Position numbers and translations under genes: made by a program. A DNA stretch of 64,000 bases from Streptococcus hyointestinalis (GTDB lineage: Bacteria > Bacillota > Bacilli > Lactobacillales > Streptococcaceae). Of this stretch, positions 45,074-55,092 are shown piece by piece. The first letter of the stretch is position 1; each line of letters starts with the position of its first letter. Location of the stretch: positions 1,922,001 through 1,986,000 of the forward strand of contig NZ_UHFN01000007.1 in assembly GCF_900459405.1 (NCBI RefSeq), in the 5' to 3' direction. Under the pieces are notes generated by a model that ran no database searches, was not told where the DNA came from, and saw only the letters and a list, made by a program, of their open reading frames with translations.

Positions 45074-47395
45074 ATGGCAACAGTAAAAACGAACACTGAC
45101 GTCTTTGAAAAGGCTTGGGAAGGCTTCAAAGGAAATGATTGGAAGGAAAAGGCTAGCGTTTCACGTTTCGTGCAAGCAAACTACACCCCTTATGATGGTG
45201 ATGAAAGTTTCTTAGCAGGACCGACTGAACGCTCTTTGCATATTAAAAAAATCATCGAAGAAACAAAAGCAGGTTACGAAGCAGCTGGTCGCTTCCCTAT
45301 GGATACTCGTGCGACTTCTATTGCTGACATCCCAGCTGGTTTCATTGACAAAGAAAACGAACTCATCTACGGTATTCAAAATGATGAATTGTTCAAATTG
45401 AACTTCATGCCAAAAGGTGGTATTCGTATGGCTGAAACAGCCCTCAAAGAACACGGATACGAACCAGACCCAGCTGTGCATGAAATCTTCACAAAATATG
45501 CAACAACTGTTAATGACGGTATCTTCCGTGCCTATACTTCAAACATTCGTCGTGCTCGTCACGCACACACTGTAACTGGTTTGCCTGATGCTTACTCACG
45601 TGGTCGTATCATCGGGGTTTATGCCCGCCTTGCTCTTTACGGTGCTGACTACCTCATGCAAGAAAAAGTGAACGACTGGAATGCGCTTACTGACATTGAC
45701 GAAGAAACTATCCGTCTACGTGAAGAAATCAATCTTCAATACCAAGCACTCGGTGAAGTGGTTAGACTTGGCGACCTCTACGGAGTTGATGTGCGTAAGC
45801 CTGCTATGAACACCAAAGAAGCTATCCAATGGGTTAACATTGCTTTCATGGCTGTCTGCCGTGTCATCAACGGTGCTGCAACTTCTCTTGGACGTGTGCC
45901 AATCGTTCTTGATATCTTTGCTGAACGTGACCTTGCTCGTGGTACTTTCACTGAAAACGAAATTCAAGAGTTTGTTGATGACTTCGTCCTTAAACTTCGC
46001 ACTGTAAAATTTGCTCGTACCAAAGCTTACGACGAACTTTACTCAGGAGACCCTACTTTCATCACCACTTCTATGGCTGGTATGGGAGCTGATGGACGCC
46101 ACCGTGTCACTAAGATGGACTACCGTTTCCTAAACACACTTGACAATATCGGAAACGCTCCAGAACCAAACTTGACCGTTCTTTGGTCAGATAAATTGCC
46201 TTATGCTTTCCGTAGATACTGTATGGCAATGAGCCACAAACACTCTTCTATCCAATATGAAGGTGTTACAACTATGGCTAAAGAAGGCTATGGTGAAATG
46301 AGCTGTATCTCATGCTGCGTATCACCACTTGACCCTGAAAATGAAGAACAACGTCACAACCTCCAATACTTCGGTGCACGTGTTAACGTTTTGAAAGCCC
46401 TTCTTACAGGTCTTAACGGTGGTTATGACGACGTGCATAAGGACTACAAAGTCTTTGATGTAGAACCTGTTCGTGACGAAGTCCTTGACTTTGAAACCGT
46501 CAAAGCAAACTTTGAAAAATCACTTGACTGGTTGACAGATACTTATGTCGATGCCATGAACATCATCCACTACATGACAGACAAGTACAACTACGAAGCT
46601 GTTCAAATGGCATTCTTGCCTACACGTGTTCGTGCTAACATGGGATTTGGTATCTGTGGTTTTGCAAATACTGTTGACTCTCTATCAGCTATCAAATACG
46701 CTACTGTTAAACCTATCCGTGACGAAGATGGCTACATCTACGACTATGAAACAATCGGTGACTACCCACGTTACGGTGAAGATGATGACCGTGTAGACTC
46801 AATCGCTGAATGGTTGCTAGAAGCTTTCCACGGACGTCTTGCAAAACACAAACTCTACAAAGACGCTGAAGCGACTGTATCACTACTTACCATCACGTCA
46901 AACGTTGCCTACTCTAAACAAACAGGTAACTCTCCAGTCCACAAGGGTGTTTACCTCAATGAAGATGGTACTGTCAACCTTTCTAAATTGGAATTCTTCT
47001 CACCAGGTGCTAACCCATCTAACAAGGCTAAAGGTGGTTGGTTGCAAAACTTGAACTCACTTGCAAAACTTGACTTTGCACACGCAAATGATGGTATCTC
47101 ACTCACCACTCAAGTATCTCCACGTGCGCTTGGTAAAACCTTTGATGAACAAGTGGCGAACCTTGTCACTATCCTTGATGGTTACTTTGAAAACGGTGGA
47201 CAACACGTCAACTTAAACGTTATGGACCTTAAAGATGTCTACGACAAGATTATGAAAGGCGAAGATGTTATCGTTCGTATCTCAGGTTACTGTGTCAACA
47301 CCAAATACCTCACTAAAGAACAAAAAACTGAACTCACACAACGTGTCTTCCACGAAGTTCTCTCAATGGATGACGCTGTTCAAGATTTAGTTTAA
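45074..47395 (+). CDS. pflB: Formate C-acetyltransferase (pyruvate formate-lyase)
   Basis: A 773-residue glycyl-radical enzyme that splits pyruvate to acetyl-CoA and formate in mixed-acid fermentation. The catalytic cysteines are in [15 protein letters not shown] (about 413-427), and the radical glycine is in [13 protein letters not shown] near the C-terminus (about 741). AAGGAG lies 11 bases before the ATG. The stop codon is now separated from its terminator by a nested ISL3 insertion. Confidence 0.96.
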   Translation: MATVKTNTDVFEKAWEGFKGNDWKEKASVSRFVQANYTPYDGDESFLAGPTERSLHIKKIIEETKAGYEAAGRFPMDTRATSIADIPAGFIDKENELIYGIQNDELFKLNFMPKGGIRMAETALKEHGYEPDPAVHEIFTKYATTVNDGIFRAYTSNIRRARHAHTVTGLPDAYSRGRIIGVYARLALYGADYLMQEKVNDWNALTDIDEETIRLREEINLQYQALGEVVRLGDLYGVDVRKPAMNTKEAIQWVNIAFMAVCRVINGAATSLGRVPIVLDIFAERDLARGTFTENEIQEFVDDFVLKLRTVKFARTKAYDELYSGDPTFITTSMAGMGADGRHRVTKMDYRFLNTLDNIGNAPEPNLTVLWSDKLPYAFRRYCMAMSHKHSSIQYEGVTTMAKEGYGEMSCISCCVSPLDPENEEQRHNLQYFGARVNVLKALLTGLNGGYDDVHKDYKVFDVEPVRDEVLDFETVKANFEKSLDWLTDTYVDAMNIIHYMTDKYNYEAVQMAFLPTRVRANMGFGICGFANTVDSLSAIKYATVKPIRDEDGYIYDYETIGDYPRYGEDDDRVDSIAEWLLEAFHGRLAKHKLYKDAEATVSLLTITSNVAYSKQTGNSPVHKGVYLNEDGTVNLSKLEFFSPGANPSNKAKGGWLQNLNSLAKLDFAHANDGISLTTQVSPRALGKTFDEQVANLVTILDGYFENGGQHVNLNVMDLKDVYDKIMKGEDVIVRISGYCVNTKYLTKEQKTELTQRVFHEVLSMDDAVQDLV

Positions 47396-48645
47396 TAAAC
47401 TGGCTCTTTGTCAACTGTAGTGGGTGATGAAAAGCTATGTGCGAGAGAGGACGATTTTCGTTCTCTCTCTTTGTATGTTCAGAGTGATGAGAATCTTTGT
47501 TCTAAAGTTCTTGAAGTTACGAAATCCAAACGCTTGTCGTTTGATGTCTTTAATAAGCTTGTTAGTGGCTTCCAGTTTGGCATTGGAATAAGGTTGCTTC
47601 AGAGCGTTGGTGATATAGGTTTCATGCCTTAGAAAAGTCCGAAAAACTCTTGAAAAACTTGCGTTGACAGTACCCAAATTGTCGTGAATGAGTCCAAAGA
47701 AAGCCTTGACACGCTTCTCTTGAAAATGGAAAAGCAAAAGCTGATAAAGTTCGTAATAATAGCGGAGTTCGGGCGAAAAAGCTAAGGTTTTCTGGACAAT
47801 TTCTCTAGGCGTCAGGGTCTGTCGAAAGGTTCTGGAGTAGAAAGCCTTGTCGGAGAGCTTTCTGCTGTCTTTTTGCAGGATTCTCCAGTGATTTTTCATG
47901 GCTCTGTAAGGCAGAGATGTCTTGTCAAATGCCTTCATGATGGCGATACGAGTCGTCATCATGGCTCGAGCGAGGTGTTGCACGATATGGAAACGGTCAA
48001 GGACGATTTGAGCTTTTGGAAATAGCTTCCTGATGATGGGAATGTAGGCTCCCGACATGTCTACTGTGACCACTCTGACCTTCTCCCTAGCCTGTCTAGA
48101 ATACTTGTAAAAGTGGTTTTTGATGGTCGTTTGGCGATTGTTTTCAAGAAGAGCAATGATTTTCTTGGTCTTAAAATCTTGCGCAATGAAAGCTAGTTTA
48201 CCCTTGTTTCTTGCGAATTCATCCCAGCTCAAGACCTCTGGTAAAGTCTCAAAATTCTCTTTCAAAGAGAAAGCATTTAGCTGTCTTTGAACGGTAGAAA
48301 CAGAGACGTGGAGGCGTCTTGCGATGTCTGTATTGGTCTGTTTCTCGATGAGAAGTTGGGTGATTTTCGCCCAGACAGGCTGTGAAATCTGGCAATTTTT
48401 CTTGACCAGACTAGTTTTGGCGACAGAAACCCTACGGCACGCTTTACACTGAAAGCGTCGCTTTCTGAGTTTTAGGACAGTTGCCATGCCTTGGACGTCT
48501 AAGATTGGGATGGTGGCAGATCTTTGAAAATCGTATTTGATCATCTTTCCTTGACAATGCGGACAGGCTGGAGCGGGGTAATCCAGCTCGGCTTTTATCT
48601 CGATGTGAGACCTATGTTTGAGAACAAGTGCTATTTTGATGTTTA

Positions 48646-49759
48646 TGTACCTTTGTCAATGATGTGAGACCTAAAATGTTATTTTGAAGTTATCCATTTG
48701 TTAAGCTTTACTAGGAGCTAGCTTCTAGTAAAGCTTTTCTGATATCGATAGGAGATTTCCATCCTAAAGTTTGCATAGGGAGTCGATTAGAACGATAAAG
48801 ATAGGTTTTCATCTGCTTGATGAGGTCGTCATAGGAGTAAAAGGTCAGGTGCTGGTAGAGACGTCGATTGTCATTTCGATGACTGCGTTCAACCTTGCCA
48901 TTATGTCTTGGTGTTCGAGGACGAATCAGCTTGTGCTCAATGCCAAGTTCCTGACACAGCAAGTCTAGTGGGTGAACTTGTTTGGTCTCTTTGAAATGAG
49001 TGAACTCAAAGCCATTATCCGTTTGGAGGATTTTGGGTTTGTATCCAAAGTGTTTGATCGCCATTTTGAGAAATTGAACGGTTGAGTAGGACGACTGCTC
49101 TTTGAAAGGGAATATAAAGCGTTCACGACTGGCTTCATCAATGACGGTATACTGGTAAAACTTATCGGGCAGTTTACCTGTATAGCAGTGAGTTGGTACG
49201 TATTTGACATCCATCTGCCACTTGATACCAAGCTCAGTTGGAGTGTCATATGGTTTGGGTACATAAGGTTTTTTCTTTGTTTTAGGGGATTTGAAGAAGT
49301 CTAGTTTTCTCAAAATCCGAAAGAGTGAGCAAGGGTGCCTATCATATCCCTTATTGGTTTTGAGCTTGTAGAAGATTTCGATGAGGGTTGCGTTTGGATT
49401 TCTTTTGATGCAGTTTTTAATCCAGGTCAGCTCTTGCTGGGTATGAGCCTTTGGATGTGGTGTTAGAGGGCGATGAGAACGGTCTTTTAGAGATTCTTTT
49501 GTGCCATCAAAACGCTTATTCCAGCGCATGAGAGAGGCTTTTGAAACTTTGTAACGTCGACAGATGAAGGCGACAGATGCTCCGTTTTGGTAGGTTTTAA
49601 CAGCGTGGTAACGTGTTTCTAGAGTATGTGGTAAATAGCGAAGATTTTGTGATGTACTAGTCATGTGAAGATTCCTTTTTGATGAGTGGTGGTACTCTTA
49701 TCATATCAGGGAATCTTCTTTTTGACTTATAGAAGTCTCACATCTATTGTAACGCTACA
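48646..49759 (-). mobile_element. IS481-like insertion sequence, copy 3, with 25-bp target duplication
   Basis: 1114 bp with the same ends as copies 1 and 2. The 25 bases at 48621-48645 and 49760-49784 are identical and belong to the ISL3 transposase gene, so they are a true target-site duplication of unusual length. Confidence 0.93.
48711..49664 (-). CDS. IS481-like DDE transposase
   Basis: An intact 317-residue transposase, near-identical to copies 1 and 2. Differences include TSTSQ at the start, KKKPYV near 130 and TPTELG near 143. Catalytic residues D152, D216 and E259 are present. Confidence 0.92.
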   Translation of the reverse strand: MTSTSQNLRYLPHTLETRYHAVKTYQNGASVAFICRRYKVSKASLMRWNKRFDGTKESLKDRSHRPLTPHPKAHTQQELTWIKNCIKRNPNATLIEIFYKLKTNKGYDRHPCSLFRILRKLDFFKSPKTKKKPYVPKPYDTPTELGIKWQMDVKYVPTHCYTGKLPDKFYQYTVIDEASRERFIFPFKEQSSYSTVQFLKMAIKHFGYKPKILQTDNGFEFTHFKETKQVHPLDLLCQELGIEHKLIRPRTPRHNGKVERSHRNDNRRLYQHLTFYSYDDLIKQMKTYLYRSNRLPMQTLGWKSPIDIRKALLEASS

Positions 49760-50077
49760 AGAACAAGTGCTATTTTGATGTTTAAGTCTTTGATTCCAAT
49801 GAGTTTTGTGGTATTATTAATACTGGTATTTTTAATATGTTCCATAAGTATCTCCTAATGATGGTTTAGTCGCTTTTCATTATAGGTCATATGGGACTTT
49901 TTCTACCATTTGTCAATCCTTTCAAGGTATTTGATGAATACTATTTTGAGTTCAGTAATCCAAATATGGAAATTATTTTATTTTGGACTAAAGTTTAGTG
50001 TAAAAAGTGTATACAAAAGCAACACCTTATGTTGAAATTTTTTGATAAGGTGTTACAATGATAGTGCATAAACAATT

Positions 50078-51280
50078 TTACTGATTTTGGGTTAAAGTGT
50101 AATCATAAAGTTTGTTATGCGTAATGAGGTAATACATTGTCCGAATGAGACGGTGTATGGAGGCAATCGTGTGTGGCTTGGTTGAAGTCGTTTGCGATTG
50201 CCTTTTTCGTTTCTCATAAAAGTCTGCGATATGGCAAGGGTTGGTATGACTGGCTGAAGCGATATTGTGAATGCATTTGAACAGAATCTTTCTAGCGTAG
50301 GGATTGCCACGCTTGGTAATGTGTTCCTTAGCGAGGAAGTTGCCAGATTCATAGTGTCTCAGATCAATACCGATAAAGGCATTGATTTGATTGGCAGACT
50401 GAAAACGGCGAATATCTCCCAGTTCACCAATAATACTTGTTGCAGTAGTCTCAGCGATACCAGGAATAGAAAGTAGAATGTCATACTCTGGTAATGGCTG
50501 AGCTAGCTCCACCATTTGGTCTAGAACAGTTTGTCTCTGTTCAGAAAGCCGAAGCAATTCTTTTCCATAGTAACGCACCTCTTCTAGTATTGGAGAGGTT
50601 TTCTTGACGGCACAATAAGATTGATTAGCTAGTGCTATCAGCTTCTCAGCTAAGTACGCCACACGCTTGTCCGAAATACGTTTTGAAGTGGACTGACGGA
50701 TGCTCTCTGAGAGTTCATCCTTGCTTAACTCAAGCACCAAGTCCTTGCAAGGAAAATCTATGACTAGGTTCCAGTATTGTTCCCCAGTTGGTGTTGATAA
50801 GATAGTCTCCAACTCTGGGAAAGTGACCTGTAAGACCTTGTGCAGGCGGTTTTTAGCTCGAACGATGTCCTCTGTTAAGTTCTGATAGAAACGGCTGAGA
50901 TCCCGCAAGTTTTGATATACTTCTTCTTGGACATACGTCGGTTTACGATTCAGTACAGACTGAGACTGAGCCAGTTTTTCAGCGTCAATTTGATCTGTTT
51001 TTCGCACACGCAAGCTATCCAGTTGCTTCTTGGCTTCTAAGGGATTGAGTCGCGTATAAGCGTAGCTATGTTCATCCAGAAAAGCTTGAAGACGACGAGA
51101 ATAGACGCCTGTTGCTTCAAAGATGATTTCTGGCTTGTGGACGGTTTTCAAATCACCAAGTAGCCGAGAAAAGCCAATGGCATCATTGGCCATGGTGTAG
51201 CTATGAACCTTCTCGCCATTGACTAGAATAGCCACTTCTGAACTTGCCTTACTCACATCAATCCCGAAAACTGAACGCAT
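50078..51280 (-). CDS. IS110-family transposase, element C
   Basis: A 400-residue DEDD transposase of a different branch from A and B. Motifs: VFGIDVSKASSEVAIL at the start, EATGVYSRRL, RKTDQIDAEKLAQ, then SIPGIAETTATSIIGELGDI, AFIGID and KRGNPYARKIL. Start MRSVFGID at 51280 has GAGGT just upstream; the longer frame to 51355 is unlikely. A 10-bp inverted repeat (AACACCTTAT / ATAAGGTGTT) near 50020-50056 follows the gene. Confidence 0.91.
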   Translation of the reverse strand: MRSVFGIDVSKASSEVAILVNGEKVHSYTMANDAIGFSRLLGDLKTVHKPEIIFEATGVYSRRLQAFLDEHSYAYTRLNPLEAKKQLDSLRVRKTDQIDAEKLAQSQSVLNRKPTYVQEEVYQNLRDLSRFYQNLTEDIVRAKNRLHKVLQVTFPELETILSTPTGEQYWNLVIDFPCKDLVLELSKDELSESIRQSTSKRISDKRVAYLAEKLIALANQSYCAVKKTSPILEEVRYYGKELLRLSEQRQTVLDQMVELAQPLPEYDILLSIPGIAETTATSIIGELGDIRRFQSANQINAFIGIDLRHYESGNFLAKEHITKRGNPYARKILFKCIHNIASASHTNPCHIADFYEKRKRQSQTTSTKPHTIASIHRLIRTMYYLITHNKLYDYTLTQNQ

Positions 51281-51520
51281 GATATTACCTCTTTGTCTTG
51301 AAATTCCTTGTTTTAGTGATGTCATTTTCAATACTTGACGTCTGGCGTCCCACATACTTTGATAACATTCTTCCTAAAACAGGTGTCTTGCCAGTTTTTG
51401 ATGCGACGTCTAGCGTCAAAAGAGTTCTCGACTTAACAAGACACCTCTACTTTAACATAAAGAAAAAGTAGTGAGTACTCTCTCCCGTCGGAGATTTCCT
51501 CACTACTAATCTTAGTATGT
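51281..51520 (-). ncRNA. Candidate bridge RNA region of IS110 element C
   Basis: The leader contains, on the minus strand, a strong hairpin AGTAGTGAG...CTCACTACT followed by TTTTT, then a perfect 10-bp stem AGGTGTCTTG / CAAGACACCT closing a loop of about 46 bases. The sequence GACGCTAGACGTC in that loop recurs as GACGCCAGACGTC further on. Two loops with a shared core fit the target and donor loops of bridge RNAs. Not folded. Confidence 0.5.
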
Positions 51521-51598
51521 TTTTTCTACACTCAAAAAGCCCTATACCCTCTGAGGTGGCGTTACCCACTACAGATATTATAGAGCCAATAAACTCTA

Positions 51599-51630
51599 AA
51601 AGCTCTTGTTTGAAACAAGAGCTTTTGTTA
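51599..51630 (+). terminator. Original pflB terminator, displaced by the ISL3 nest
   Basis: AAAGCTCTTGTTT and AAACAAGAGCTTT form a 13-bp stem followed by TG TT. It lies 3 bases after the ISL3 target duplication, so it once followed the pflB stop codon at 47395 directly. Confidence 0.8.
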
Positions 51631-51640
51631 TAATGGCAAC

Positions 51641-52078
51641 ATGACTATCCGATACACACGAAATACCTTGTCAGACACTTACCTTGATGCCTTGCGTATC
51701 AGACAAGCAGTCTTTGTAAGAGAGCAAAAGATACCACATACTGTTGAAATCGACAGCAAGGAAGCCTACTGTCTACACTTTATCTACTATGATGATGACA
51801 ATCAAGCTCTAGCCACCTGTAGACTTTTTCCAAATAAAGACAAAACAGAGGTCACTTTACAGCGCATGGCAACGCTATCAGACTATCGCCAACACGGTAT
51901 TGGACGACAACTCCTCCAATACGTCATCGACTTTAGCAAAAAACAGGGCTTTGAAGCCATGTCTTTACATGCCCAACTGCCTGCTGTATCCTTTTACGAA
52001 AGCCTTGGCTTCACCACCGTTGGTGAAGCTTTCAAAGAGGCTGGAATTGAGCATATCCATATGAAAAAGAAACTCTAG
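51641..52078 (+). CDS. GNAT family N-acetyltransferase (ElaA/YjcF-like)
   Basis: A 145-residue acetyltransferase with an acetyl-CoA loop QRMATLSDYRQHGIGRQLLQ near 68-87 and the start SDTYLDALRIRQAVFVREQKIP typical of YjcF/ElaA-type proteins. The substrate is unknown. An extended -10 (TGTTATAAT) ends 6 bases before the ATG and there is no Shine-Dalgarno, so the mRNA may be leaderless. Confidence 0.88.
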   Translation: MTIRYTRNTLSDTYLDALRIRQAVFVREQKIPHTVEIDSKEAYCLHFIYYDDDNQALATCRLFPNKDKTEVTLQRMATLSDYRQHGIGRQLLQYVIDFSKKQGFEAMSLHAQLPAVSFYESLGFTTVGEAFKEAGIEHIHMKKKL

Positions 52079-52092
52079 TCGAGTTTCTTTTT
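52064..52092 (+). terminator. Terminator of the GNAT gene
   Basis: AAAAAGAAACTC and GAGTTTCTTTTT form a 12-bp stem overlapping the stop codon; the convergent DUF389 gene can use it too. Confidence 0.8.
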
Positions 52093-53121
52093 AGTTTATA
52101 CTTTGCTCCATAAAGGAGATATTGTCGTAGGAGAGTTGTACCTTGAGTAGGCGCTTAATCAGACTTTTCTGGTCGTCATCAAGAGCACTAGAGCTTGTCA
52201 CCACAACTTCTAGAGTTTGACGCTGCTGACTAGAGCTCTTGTCCCAAGTGGTGAGGTAGCCAATCTTGACATTCTCAACTTTTGGTGCGATGACTTGTAG
52301 CTGCTTAGTGATACTTTCCACATCAAATGTCGTATTAGTCACTTGGCTAGTCCCAGCAGCTACCTGCGTTTTATTTTCAACTTCTTGGTGGATAAGCCCA
52401 ACGGCAAAGAAAAGGCTTGGTATGGTCATTAGGATGGAATAGAGGACAATCCTGCGGACATTCTTTTTATGTGTCACGGGGTCAATCTTTTCTGCCATAG
52501 GGACACGCATAATGTAAAATCCAACAATCGTCGCAAGGCAAATAAAGAAGACATTAATCAAAAAAAGATAGCTAGAGCCGATAAAATAGGTCAAGCTCCC
52601 TACTGAAATGCTGTAGCCAACCGTACACAGAGGTGGCATGAGCGCCGTTGCATGGCAACACCAGGGATGACATTGGAGTACTCCCCTTTACGAGTTGTGG
52701 CGATGATACCAGCTAGACCACCTGAAAAGGCAATCAACACATCCCATATGGTCGGAGAGGTTCTAGCAATCAGCTCTGAAGACGCCGTTGAAATCGGAGA
52801 GAGCGAGAAGTATAGCGTAGACACTACAAGTGAAAACACCACTTGTAGTGCAAAACCGAGACTGCTGCGCTTGACGATTTCGGTGTCGTTGGTCGCAAAA
52901 CCATAGCCGATCGCCATGATAGAGCCCATCAAGGGCGAGATAAGCATAGCACCGATAACAGTTGCTGTCGAGTTCATATTGAGCCCAATGGAGGCAATCA
53001 AAATGGCTAAAATTAGAATAATAAAGTTGGCACCACCGATATTAGCACCGCTAATAATACGTCCTCGAATCTCACTGTAACTCGCACGCTCGACATTAAA
53101 CAAACTGCGTAAGCGCTTCAT
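52091..53121 (-). pseudogene. DUF389 membrane protein, frameshifted
   Basis: Two frames together make one DUF389 protein. The first (start MKRLRSLFNVERASY at 53121, behind AGGAGAAG) runs to NVIPGVA and then leaves the family sequence; the second resumes with LMPPLCTVGYSISVG. Joining them needs one extra base near 52651-52655, where GCCATGCAACG should read like GCC-ATN-GCA-ACG. A single-base deletion, or a sequencing error, has broken the gene. Function of the family is unknown. Confidence 0.8.
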
Positions 53122-53135
53122 GTTCTTCTCCTCTT

Positions 53136-54053
53136 TCAATTTTTCAAATTCTCTTTAATCACTTCAATCAGCTGATTGCGGTCTTTAAGCCACTGCTCCC
53201 TCTCATCCTTGTCATAAGTCCGATTGGATAAAAAGATAACCGCTTGCTTATTAGCTTGATTGACCATCACAAAAGTTCCTGTATAGCCTGTGTGAAGAAG
53301 CCACTCGCCATCCAAGTCCCAAGCGATAGCCCGCTTTTTCTCACCAACAGCAACATTTGTCGTTAAATTCTCAGCAAAAGTATCTGTCAAATAATGCTCC
53401 GCGTATTTTTCCAAGTCAGAAAGGGTTGAAAATAACCCAGCCGACCCTGTGTGAACACCCAGGACTCTTGCCTTAGGGTCATGAACAAGCCCAGCCTTTA
53501 CCCCTTTTTGAGTAGGAACTGCCTGCTTGACAGGTCCAAAGCTTGTCTCTGTCATTCCAAAAGGAATAAACACCTCTCGCTCAAAAAGAGTGTCCAAACT
53601 CTCTTTAAAGTAAGCTTCCAACATAAAGCCTAGCAAGAGAAAGTTAATATCCGTGTAGAAAAAACTCTTGTCCTCTGTCACTCTAATTTGGTTGATGGCT
53701 TCTTTGAGTTCCTCGGCACTCAGCTGATTGCGATTTTTGATAAAGGGATCAATCCCAGACGTATGCGTCAGCAACTGTCTAAGCGTCACGGTCTCATCAT
53801 GAAAATCTGGATAATAGGTGACAAGACGATCGTCAAGTGCCATCTCACCAGAAGCCAAGAGTTTAATCATGACAGTCCCCACACCGACAACCTTTGACAC
53901 ACTCGCTAAATCGTAAACCAAATCAGGAACAACAGGTTTTTCTCCATCCAAAGTACCAAGATAAAACTCTGACCAAGTCCCTTTATCAAAGACAGCCAAA
54001 CTAGCACCACGATAAATCCCGTCTGCTATCTGCTTTTTGATATACTCTATCAT
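53136..54053 (-). CDS. Serine hydrolase (beta-lactamase / class C fold)
   Basis: A 305-residue penicillin-binding-protein-like hydrolase with SVSK (SxxK) near 52-55, YTD in FFYTDINFLL at the YxN position, and HTG near 257 (KTG equivalent). There is no clear signal peptide, so it is probably cytoplasmic and not a beta-lactamase in function. It overlaps the cppA stop by ATGA and precedes the DUF389 gene. Confidence 0.85.
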   Translation of the reverse strand: MIEYIKKQIADGIYRGASLAVFDKGTWSEFYLGTLDGEKPVVPDLVYDLASVSKVVGVGTVMIKLLASGEMALDDRLVTYYPDFHDETVTLRQLLTHTSGIDPFIKNRNQLSAEELKEAINQIRVTEDKSFFYTDINFLLLGFMLEAYFKESLDTLFEREVFIPFGMTETSFGPVKQAVPTQKGVKAGLVHDPKARVLGVHTGSAGLFSTLSDLEKYAEHYLTDTFAENLTTNVAVGEKKRAIAWDLDGEWLLHTGYTGTFVMVNQANKQAVIFLSNRTYDKDEREQWLKDRNQLIEVIKENLKN

Positions 54054-54802
54054 AGGCTCTTACTTATCCAAATCTCGATACGACTGGTATCCGATACGAC
54101 GAGCACCTTTTCTTTGGGATCAAGATAAACATCCAAATCATAAGACAGCAAATGTTGATAAAGTACCTTTAGGTCATAGGACGCTGACACTTGAAACTCT
54201 AAAATCTCTAAATCCCATGTTTTCTCAGGACTGACTTGCAAATCTGGACCATCTGCCTCAATAAAAGCAAGTGACAAAGGGAGAATACCCTCAAAAATAT
54301 CCTCGTAAAAGGCACGAGCGACAGCCTTATCTGGCACTGCTAGGGCGATAGCTTCTAACCCAAAGTCGCTAACCCCCTTAAACTCCTCAATGACTGGCAA
54401 TTCAGGATAATCTGCCTGCGCTAGGCACTCAACATTGTCCTCAGCATGCACCAAAAAGCTAGCCCCTTCTGGTGAGGTCGCTCTAAAAGCATAGTGCTTT
54501 CCCTTTAAGACGCTATCAACCTCTATCTTTTGCGACAAAAGCGCCAAAATATCATCACTAGGCACCTTTAAGACAATCTCTTGGAGCTTGTGTGTTCCCT
54601 TGACAGCACGTGTGCGGTCTGCAGGCGACTCCTCAATCGTAAACCGTGCTTTATCATTTTGGTAGGCGGTAAAAATAGTTAAGGCATTTTCCTCACGTAG
54701 ACGTTTCATCCCCAAAACTTTTTCATAGAAATCAATATTTTCTTGGCGATTATTCACACGAAGGATAGGTTGTTGAAATAAAACGGATTCTTTACTTATC
54801 AT
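54050..54802 (-). CDS. cppA: CppA family protein
   Basis: A 250-residue protein with the CppA N-terminal glyoxalase-like part (LFQQPILRVNNRQENIDFYEKVLGMK) and C-terminal part (FEGVSDF-like FKGVSDFGLEAIALAVPD). The name comes from a reported C3-degrading activity in streptococci; the fold suggests a metal-dependent VOC protein, and the true role is unsure. AAAGGAGG precedes it, with a promoter at 54823-54851. It is the first gene of a three-gene unit. Confidence 0.85.
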   Translation of the reverse strand: MISKESVLFQQPILRVNNRQENIDFYEKVLGMKRLREENALTIFTAYQNDKARFTIEESPADRTRAVKGTHKLQEIVLKVPSDDILALLSQKIEVDSVLKGKHYAFRATSPEGASFLVHAEDNVECLAQADYPELPVIEEFKGVSDFGLEAIALAVPDKAVARAFYEDIFEGILPLSLAFIEADGPDLQVSPEKTWDLEILEFQVSASYDLKVLYQHLLSYDLDVYLDPKEKVLVVSDTSRIEIWISKSL

Positions 54803-54822
54803 CTCGAATTCCCTCCTTTTAC

Positions 54823-54851
54823 ATTCTAAAAAAATTTAAAGCATTTGACAA
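54823..54851 (-). promoter_or_regulatory. Promoter of the cppA unit
   Basis: TTGTCA (54846-54851), a 17-base spacer and TAGAAT (54823-54828) on the minus strand, about 20 bases before the cppA start. Confidence 0.6.
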
Positions 54852-55056
54852 GAAAGTTTGTGCAATCTGTCCAATAAAATGTTTATCTGTTATTTTATTC
54901 TTATTTTTGTAAAAAGCAAAACATTCAAACAAGTACAAATTAACACATCTTTTTATTATTTTTTGAAAATAATTTTTATTTTTATATATTGAAAATGATA
55001 TTTATACTTAGACATAGTGTCTAAATAGTTTCATTTCCTTGAGAAAAACGATACCG
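54852..55056. other. Gene-free AT-rich divergent region with a small palindrome
   Basis: No gene seen. TTAGACA-TAG-TGTCTAA at 55008-55024 is a 7-bp inverted repeat upstream of the TSUP-exporter promoter and could be an operator. Confidence 0.3.
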
Positions 55057-55085
55057 TTGACAGGTGTTGAATTTTCTTGTATAGT
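55057..55085 (+). promoter_or_regulatory. Promoter of the TSUP exporter (leaderless start)
   Basis: TTGACA (55057-55062), a 17-base spacer and TATAGT (55080-55085). Seven bases separate the -10 from ATG 55093, so transcription starts at the start codon. This is the clearest of the leaderless cases because both boxes are present. Confidence 0.7.
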
Positions 55086-55092
55086 AATTGTC

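Larger units (their letters stand above)
47435..49845 (-). pseudogene. ISL3 transposase broken by an IS481-like element
   Basis: The first codons (MEHIKNTSINNTTKLIGI...) lie at 49760-49845 and the rest at 47435-48645, separated by the IS481-like element. Without the insert and one copy of its target duplication the frame would be continuous and about 420 codons long. The zinc ribbon and the DDE residues survive in the larger piece. An internal start could give 369 residues without the first part of the zinc ribbon. Confidence 0.9.
49907..51529 (-). mobile_element. IS110-family element C inside the ISL3 leader
   Basis: Comparison with intact ISL3 copy 1 shows where the foreign DNA begins and ends. 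The 9-bp TTTTTCTAC is present at both joints (49898-49906 and 51521-51529), so the exact crossover lies within it. The element is about 1.62 kb and has no terminal inverted repeats, as usual for IS110. Confidence 0.75.
47402..51588 (-). mobile_element. ISL3-family element, copy 2, carrying two nested insertions
   Basis: Ends match copy 1: GGCTCTTTGTCAACTGTAG at the low side and, read inward, GGCTCTATAATATCTGTAG at the high side. An exact 8-bp duplication, AATAAACT, flanks it (47394-47401 and 51589-51596), so the 4187-bp block derives from one ISL3 insertion. It was later entered by an IS481-like element (48646-49759) and by an IS110 (about 49907-51529). Confidence 0.93.
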
